From the NCBI GenBank assembly GCA_002307235.1, contig DBTV01000036.1:3666-67665 (forward strand): a stretch of 64,000 bases of DNA, written 5' to 3'. This DNA is from Acidobacteriaceae bacterium UBA1307. GTDB lineage: Bacteria; Acidobacteriota; Terriglobia; Terriglobales; Acidobacteriaceae. Below, piece by piece: positions 59,879 through 64,000 of the stretch; within the stretch, counting starts at the first letter, position 1; the number at the start of each line of letters is the position of its first letter. The notes under the pieces are model-generated. The model saw only the letters and a program-made list of their open reading frames with translations, had not been told where the DNA came from and ran no database searches. Position numbers and translations under genes: made by a program.

Positions 59879-60571
59879 ATGAAAGTGCTGGCGATCAATG
59901 GAAGTCCTCGGAAAAAGAAGAATACAGGCATTTTGCTGGAGCACGCTCTTGCGGGAGCCAAGTGTTCGGGAGCGGATGTGGAGCTTGTGCATCTCTATGA
60001 ACAGGATTATCGGGGTTGCCGGAGTTGTTTCGCCTGCAAGCGCATCAATGGCAAAGATTATGGCCGTTGTGCGGTACAGGATGGCCTTGCGCCGATTCTT
60101 CAGAAGGTTTCACAGACTGATGTTCTTATTTTAGGGAGTCCGATTTATTTTAATAGCGAAACAGGGGAAATGCGTTCGTTGATGGAACGACTCCTTTTCC
60201 CGTATCTGACCTATACGGAGGGGTATGCCTCGATTTTTCCGCGGAAGATTCGAACTGCTCTGTTCTATACGATGAACATCGCAGAGCAGGATATGACAGC
60301 CTATCAGCAGGACAAGACCGTTGCTGTCTCTCAGGCCTTTATGGAGAAGGTGTTCGGAAACTGTGAGGTGTTGTTGAGTACCGACACTTACCAATTCAAT
60401 GACTACTCGCAATACGTATCTTCCGTATGGGATGCAGAGGCGAAGCAGAAGCGCCACGAAGAGATTTTTCCGCTGGACTGCAAGAAGGCTTATGAGATGG
60501 GGGCACGGCTTTGTGCCCGATCACGAGATCTACAGAAAGAGGGACTTCTTTCGTTGATACATTGCGCTTGA
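59879..60571 (+). CDS. Flavodoxin-like NAD(P)H-dependent FMN oxidoreductase
   Basis: A 230-residue flavodoxin-fold protein. The FMN phosphate loop is NGSPRKKKNTGIL (about 7-19); LGSPIYFNSETGEMRSLMERL matches the iron-sulfur flavoprotein/multimeric flavodoxin group. CRSCFACKRINGKDYGRC contains a cysteine cluster (four Cys in about 18 residues) that could bind a cluster or serve in redox sensing. Likely reduces quinones, nitro- or azo-compounds. Control by the divergent ArsR-like repressor is strongly suggested by the shared palindrome. GGAAGGA lies 5-11 bases before the ATG. GC is low for this genome. Confidence 0.88.
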   Translation: MKVLAINGSPRKKKNTGILLEHALAGAKCSGADVELVHLYEQDYRGCRSCFACKRINGKDYGRCAVQDGLAPILQKVSQTDVLILGSPIYFNSETGEMRSLMERLLFPYLTYTEGYASIFPRKIRTALFYTMNIAEQDMTAYQQDKTVAVSQAFMEKVFGNCEVLLSTDTYQFNDYSQYVSSVWDAEAKQKRHEEIFPLDCKKAYEMGARLCARSRDLQKEGLLSLIHCA

Positions 60572-60603
60572 AGGGGAAATTAGCGGCTATTGGTCCAAGT
60601 CCA

Positions 60604-60771
60604 ATGGCCGTGCATCCCAACGAATTCAAGGTGGACCACGGCCTGGGCTATGTTGATGCCTTCGCGCTGGAGTTGACGATGGACAATCACGATCACCTTC
60701 TGCTGAACGTCGACTACGGCTTCCAGCCTGCCGCCGATCTTGCCCGCGTCGAGTTTCTTTCCGCGAAATAA
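60604..60771 (+). pseudogene. Small hypothetical ORF, possible 3' remnant of a larger gene
   Basis: 55 codons from ATG (MAVHPNEFKVDHGLGYVDAF ...) to TAA, with the strong GC3 bias of the native genes, unlike the A/T-richer flavoprotein gene just upstream. There is no ribosome-binding site. The frame is open upstream to 60511, inside the flavoprotein gene, but composition changes there. It reads like the end of a protein whose 5' part was lost when the arsR-flavoprotein segment arrived; it could also be a genuine small gene. No family recognised. Confidence 0.45.
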
Positions 60772-60810
60772 CTGCTGTTCGCTCTTTCTCTTCCCATCGG
60801 ACAGAAAAAA

Positions 60811-61962
60811 CTAGCGAGGGCTGGAGCGTTGCCACTGCGCATAGATGAACGCGTCGGTCATGCCGGCGATGTAGTCGGCCACCGTCCGCGCCAGCCCCTC
60901 GGCCGGAATCTGCGCCTGATGGTCCTCGGGCAGCAGTCGCGGCTCCTCGACAAAGGTGGCGAACAGCGTCGTGACGATCTCGGCTGCCGTGGCGTGCTCG
61001 GCCTCCATCGCGGGCGAATTGTAGAGCCGCGCATAGAGAAACTTCTTCGTCTCCGCGCGATGTGCCTCGATGGCGGGCGAGAGCGCGGCCAGCCGCTCCG
61101 GCGCCTGCCGCACGCCGTCGAGCGTTGTAATGCCGGCCGCAAGCACACGCCGCCGTGTCTCGTGCAGCAGGTCGGTCACCAGCAGGTCGAGCAGTCGCCG
61201 GATCGCATCGGAAACCGCCAGCTTGGGCGCGGCATCGGGATAGCTCGCCAGTGCCTCGTCGTGGAACTTGCGGAACAGCGGCACCGCCGCGCGAATCTCC
61301 TCGAGCGTGAGAATCCCCGAGCCGAGTCCGTCGTCGAGGTCGGCCGTTAGATAGGCAATTTCATCCGCCAAATCAATCAGTTGTGCCTCAAGCGGTGGAA
61401 AGCGGTCGAGGAAGAACTCGGCCAGCTCCGGGTGCGCGCCCGGAGCGTAATCGCGCGAGTGTTTGACGATGCCCTCGCGCAGCCCAAGCGTCAGATTCAG
61501 TCCGCGAAAGGCCGGGTAGCGCTCCTCGAACCAGTCGACGATGCGCAGCGCGTGGAGGTTGTGGTCAAAGCGGAGTTCGTGCGCGCGCAGCGCCTTGTCG
61601 AGTGCCTTTTCGCCGGCATGGCCAAAGGGTGGGTGGCCGATATCATGTGATAATGCAAGGGCTTCGGCCAGGTCGGCATTCAGGCCGAGGGCTCGGGAAA
61701 CGGTGCGCGCAATCTGTGCGACTTCAAGCGTGTGCGTGAGCCGGCTGCGAAAGTGATCGACCGACGCGTCGCCCGGAAGTCGTGTAAATACCTGGGTTTT
61801 GCCCGCCAGCCGACGAAAGGCGCGCGCGTGCAGAATGCGGCCGATGTCGCGTGCAAACGGCGCGCGATAGGCGTGCGACGCCGCACGGTGCACGCGTTCT
61901 GTCAGCAACTCCTCTGGCCCGGAACCAACGGCAACTCCTGTAGGCAAAAGCGTTTCCACCAT
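60811..61962 (-). CDS. dgt: Deoxyguanosinetriphosphate triphosphohydrolase (dGTPase-like)
   Basis: A 383-residue HD-domain dNTPase that hydrolyses dGTP, or other dNTPs, to nucleoside and triphosphate. RILHARAFRRLAGKTQVF and THTLEVAQIART (H77), ALSHDIGHPPFGHAGE (H106-D107) and DLADEIAYLTADLDDG give the HD metal site and the dGTPase signature. The length is that of the type 2 group. These enzymes are allosteric hexamers and in some bacteria limit phage replication. The ATG lies 12 codons before conserved sequence; no strong ribosome-binding site is seen. Confidence 0.94.
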   Translation of the reverse strand: MVETLLPTGVAVGSGPEELLTERVHRAASHAYRAPFARDIGRILHARAFRRLAGKTQVFTRLPGDASVDHFRSRLTHTLEVAQIARTVSRALGLNADLAEALALSHDIGHPPFGHAGEKALDKALRAHELRFDHNLHALRIVDWFEERYPAFRGLNLTLGLREGIVKHSRDYAPGAHPELAEFFLDRFPPLEAQLIDLADEIAYLTADLDDGLGSGILTLEEIRAAVPLFRKFHDEALASYPDAAPKLAVSDAIRRLLDLLVTDLLHETRRRVLAAGITTLDGVRQAPERLAALSPAIEAHRAETKKFLYARLYNSPAMEAEHATAAEIVTTLFATFVEEPRLLPEDHQAQIPAEGLARTVADYIAGMTDAFIYAQWQRSSPR

Positions 61963-62067
61963 ATCCGCACACCTCGCTTACCGTTGGTTATAGCACGGAT
62001 TGTTGGCGGCAGGCGATTGATCGATTGCCGAGTGGGGCCGATAAGTCCTTTCGAGAGAGGAGTTGCG

Positions 62068-62526
62068 ATGGTCAGCTATGTGGGGGTACTGACGCGGATT
62101 GGGCCGGCGGTGATGGCGACACAGGGCGGAACGGTGGTTATGCGCTTTCCTTACATGAAGATAGGGGATCGGGTGCTGGAAAACGTGTATACCTCGGTGC
62201 GGGTGGCGGCATTGCTGGAAGTTGGTGCAGAGGTTCGACTTAAACTCAGCGAGGTGTGGCCGTACCGCAACCGGCTGCTCTGGTCGGTGGAGCAGAGCTC
62301 GGGCGAGAAGCTGAAGGCCGGTCCGTTGTTCATTGGTGTGCACTATCTGCTTGAATTGGGGACGTTTATTCTGCTCGGAATGTTTCTGGGGTCGTTACTC
62401 TGGGTTCCGTTTTTGGACTGGAACGAGCACAGCGGCACGCTCGGGTTGTGGCTGGGAGTGATTCCGATGGCGGCTGTAGGTCTATGGAGAATCAGGCAGT
62501 TACGGACCGAGCGTCGCGCGGCTTAG
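62068..62526 (+). CDS. Small membrane protein of unknown function
   Basis: A 152-residue protein. A soluble N-terminal half (VSYVGVLTRIGPAVMATQGG ... EVRLKLSEVWPYRNRLLWSVE) is followed by two hydrophobic helices (about 92-113 and 125-142) and a basic tail RQLRTERRAA. I recognise no family. GAGAGAGGAG lies 7 bases before the ATG, a good start signal; a longer open frame reaches back into the divergent dGTPase gene and is not real. It stands alone. Confidence 0.75.
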   Translation: MVSYVGVLTRIGPAVMATQGGTVVMRFPYMKIGDRVLENVYTSVRVAALLEVGAEVRLKLSEVWPYRNRLLWSVEQSSGEKLKAGPLFIGVHYLLELGTFILLGMFLGSLLWVPFLDWNEHSGTLGLWLGVIPMAAVGLWRIRQLRTERRAA

Positions 62527-62644
62527 TGGCAAAAACGTGCGAAAACATGTTTTTGCGTGCGAAAAACGCGCGAAAAACGGTTATTTTTTTGCTGCAGAAC
62601 GGTGGCTTCGGGGGACCGAGCGCGGTGCCGGTCGCGCCTTAAAT

Positions 62645-62742
62645 GGCAACCGCAGATCCGCGCCGAAGAGCCGCCGCAGATCCTTCGACTCACCACCCCC
62701 AGGCTGAAGAAAACGCCTGGGGCCCCGTTCGCTCAGGATGAC
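62645..62742 (-). repeat. Dispersed intergenic repeat, copy 2 (inverted relative to 73-148)
   Basis: The segment from 62672 to 62742 reads, on the minus strand, almost identically to 73-148: GTCATCCTGAGCGAACGGGG, the CCCCAGGC...GCCTGGGG hairpin and GGTGAG. GGCAACCGCAGATCC occurs at 62645 and again in part at 62672. The remaining bases between 62527 and 62832 carry GCGAAAAACGCGCGAAAAACGG-like short repeats and no gene. Confidence 0.8.
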
Positions 62743-62832
62743 AACGCGGTGTGAGTGGGGACATTCTCCGGGGAAGTGGGCAGTGAACAGTCTATGCACG
62801 GTTCACTGCTCACTGTCTTCCGTTCCCAGTTT

Positions 62833-63861
62833 CTATTGCTGTCTTGTGGCGAGCAGTTCGTTGACCTTTTCCATGACCTCGAAGGCGTCGGCGATGTAGA
62901 CGACGTCGGCCTTGCCACGGGTCCAGCCGCAGTTGGGGTCGAGGGAGATGGCGCGGCGGTCGGCGATGAAGCGCCAGCCGACGACGTGGGGCTCTTCGCC
63001 GTGGCAGCAGGTGGCGAGGCCACGGGGGTGGCGGGGAGTGGCGCCGGTCTGCCCGATCTGGTTCATGTGGGTCAGGAAGGGGAGCACGGAGTTGCCCTCA
63101 CCGCCCTGATCGACGAGCGACTTGGAGCTGCCGAGCGAGGCACCGGAGTTGTTGAGGAAGCCGAGGATGATGCGGGCGGCATCGTCGGTGCGCACCTGGC
63201 CGTTGGCCTGCTTCTTGGTCCATCCGGCACCGGCGACAAACAGGAGGCTGGCATCGGGGCGGATGGTTTGCTGGCCCTGCTGCGGGGCGCGGGTTCCGGT
63301 GACGGTGGTGCGGGTGGCGGGCAACTCGACGGTGACCTTCTGAATGTTTTTGGCCGTGGCGCTCTCAATGAGGGCGAAGGGGGCGTGCGAGCCGGGTTCG
63401 AGAAGCAGGAACCAGGGCCGGGCGGTGCGGGAGAGCGCGGCCTCGATGCGCTGGCGATAGAACCAGCGGCTGACGGTAAGGGTAGCGTCGCCGCCGAAGC
63501 CGGTGATGTGGGTATCGATGAAACCGCCAAGCCGGTGAGCGACACCGGCGGCCACGCGGGCCACGCGGGCGCTGTGCGGGGCGAGGACGATGGTGGCGCC
63601 GGTGGTGCGGCAGAGGGTTTCGAGCACGGCGGCGTCGGTGGCGTAGCGGGGCTGCGCGAAGGCCTCCTGGTCGACGACGTAGAACTGGGCGCCGCAATCG
63701 CCTACATCATGCAGGGCGTCGGCGGGGCCGAGTAGGGCGACGCTCCAGGCGCAACCGAGCAGGGCGGCGAACTTTTCTCCGGCGGCAATGGCCTCGAGCG
63801 AGGCCTTGGTGAGCGCCTTGCCGGATTCATCGGTATGAGTGAAGACAAGAATCGATTCCAT
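62833..63861 (-). CDS. etfA: Electron transfer flavoprotein, alpha subunit (FixB/EtfA-like)
   Basis: A 342-residue flavoprotein subunit passing electrons from dehydrogenases to the quinone pool. The N-terminal domain (MESILVFTHTDESGKALTK) and the FAD-domain elements LFVAGAGW, SKSLVDQ and QIGQTG are recognisable. The C-terminal part is divergent: the usual ISGAIQH and INKD segments are replaced by CCHGEEPHVVGWRF and DPNCGW. AAAGGA lies 9 bases before ATG. The beta subunit gene would be expected upstream on the minus strand, beyond the end of the window. Confidence 0.82.
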   Translation of the reverse strand: MESILVFTHTDESGKALTKASLEAIAAGEKFAALLGCAWSVALLGPADALHDVGDCGAQFYVVDQEAFAQPRYATDAAVLETLCRTTGATIVLAPHSARVARVAAGVAHRLGGFIDTHITGFGGDATLTVSRWFYRQRIEAALSRTARPWFLLLEPGSHAPFALIESATAKNIQKVTVELPATRTTVTGTRAPQQGQQTIRPDASLLFVAGAGWTKKQANGQVRTDDAARIILGFLNNSGASLGSSKSLVDQGGEGNSVLPFLTHMNQIGQTGATPRHPRGLATCCHGEEPHVVGWRFIADRRAISLDPNCGWTRGKADVVYIADAFEVMEKVNELLATRQQ

Positions 63862-63935
63862 CGGTGCAAATCCTTTGGGAGCGCGCGGCGCTCTCGCATG
63901 TGTCCGGCCGGAGGCCGGGGTAAAGTGCGGCAGAT

Positions 63936-63986
63936 GTTTTTGGGGCTCTTGCGGAACGGCGCACGCCGTGCCCTTTCCCCAAAAAC
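63936..63986. other. Long intergenic hairpin upstream of etfA
   Basis: Outer arms GTTTTTGGGG (63936-63945) and CCCCAAAAAC (63977-63986) enclose an inner ACGGC/GCCGT stem and a GCCGTGCCCTTT segment like the palindromes at 46588 and 59250. It may terminate a minus-strand gene located outside the window. Confidence 0.5.
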
Positions 63987-64000
63987 TGTGCGTACGGTCC

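Noticed and set aside
62755..63735. Plus-strand Gly/Ala/Val-rich ORF of 326 codons
   Set aside because: It lies entirely antisense to etfA; repetitive GVGxxGVG composition is an artefact of reading the reverse frame.

Overview
The window looks like chromosomal DNA of an acidobacterium (class Terriglobia, family Acidobacteriaceae or a close relative). The evidence is two very long Oar-like TonB-dependent receptors with an N-terminal carboxypeptidase-regulatory domain, a VWFA-related protein of the acidobacterial type, high GC with strong GC3 bias in almost every gene, and many short palindromic intergenic repeats. I count about 57 protein genes and one tRNA (tRNA-Pro, CGG). There is no CRISPR array, complete insertion sequence or prophage. 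Two short stretches of visibly lower GC (about 41.0-42.5 kb and 59.3-60.6 kb) look like acquired DNA.

Layout. 0-16.8 kb: two TonB-dependent receptors, the second followed by a secreted GH106-like glycosidase and a convergent secreted serine hydrolase (a plausible glycan-uptake group); a GAF/fRMsr-like protein, a lipoprotein, tRNA-Pro, beta-carbonic anhydrase, a VapBC-like pair and a DHA2 drug exporter. 16.9-21.5 kb: a heat-shock locus dnaK - (HigB/HigA) - dnaJ - hspR, with an HspR (HAIR-type) operator in front of dnaK and a toxin-antitoxin module lying inside the locus. 21.6-31.9 kb: HpnI-like glycosyltransferase, tlyA, NAD kinase, GntR regulator, M3 peptidase, SDR, pgeF, HU and an ALG5-like glycosyltransferase. 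32-40.3 kb: two regulators (wHTH-TPR and XRE-cupin), class II aldolase, class I fumarase, membrane cytochrome c and an MsbA-like ABC exporter. 40.4-49.8 kb: HD phosphohydrolase, a low-GC HipA-like kinase with an overlapping small gene, an AI-2E-type permease, a redoxin, fructose-bisphosphate aldolase, trmO, a methyltransferase-yggS-yggU operon, DUF486 and trxB. 50-59.2 kb: serB, a DUF2264 protein, a VWA protein, a transsulfuration enzyme, tsaB-rimI, a DUF465 protein, psd-pssA (phosphatidylethanolamine synthesis) and a catalytically dead-looking Asd paralogue. 59.3-64 kb: an ArsR regulator divergent from a flavodoxin-like reductase with a very large palindromic operator, a small gene remnant, dGTPase, a membrane protein and an electron-transfer flavoprotein alpha subunit.

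Most noteworthy signals: (1) a roughly 110-bp palindromic repeat, three full copies and one half copy, each starting exactly at the stop codon of a gene, with the repeat end supplying the TAG in three of the four cases; (2) a HigB toxin frame that runs into HigA through a frameshift, the expected toxin C-terminus being preserved in the neighbouring frame, all inside the dnaK-dnaJ-hspR locus; (3) an orphan HipA-family kinase overlapping a small unknown gene in a low-GC patch; (4) a perfect 21-bp inverted repeat built from two TTCGA-N6-TCGAA sites between arsR and a flavoprotein gene; (5) several proteins whose family catalytic residues are missing (VapC-like, fRMsr-like, Asd-like). I could not run searches, so family assignments rest on motifs read by eye.
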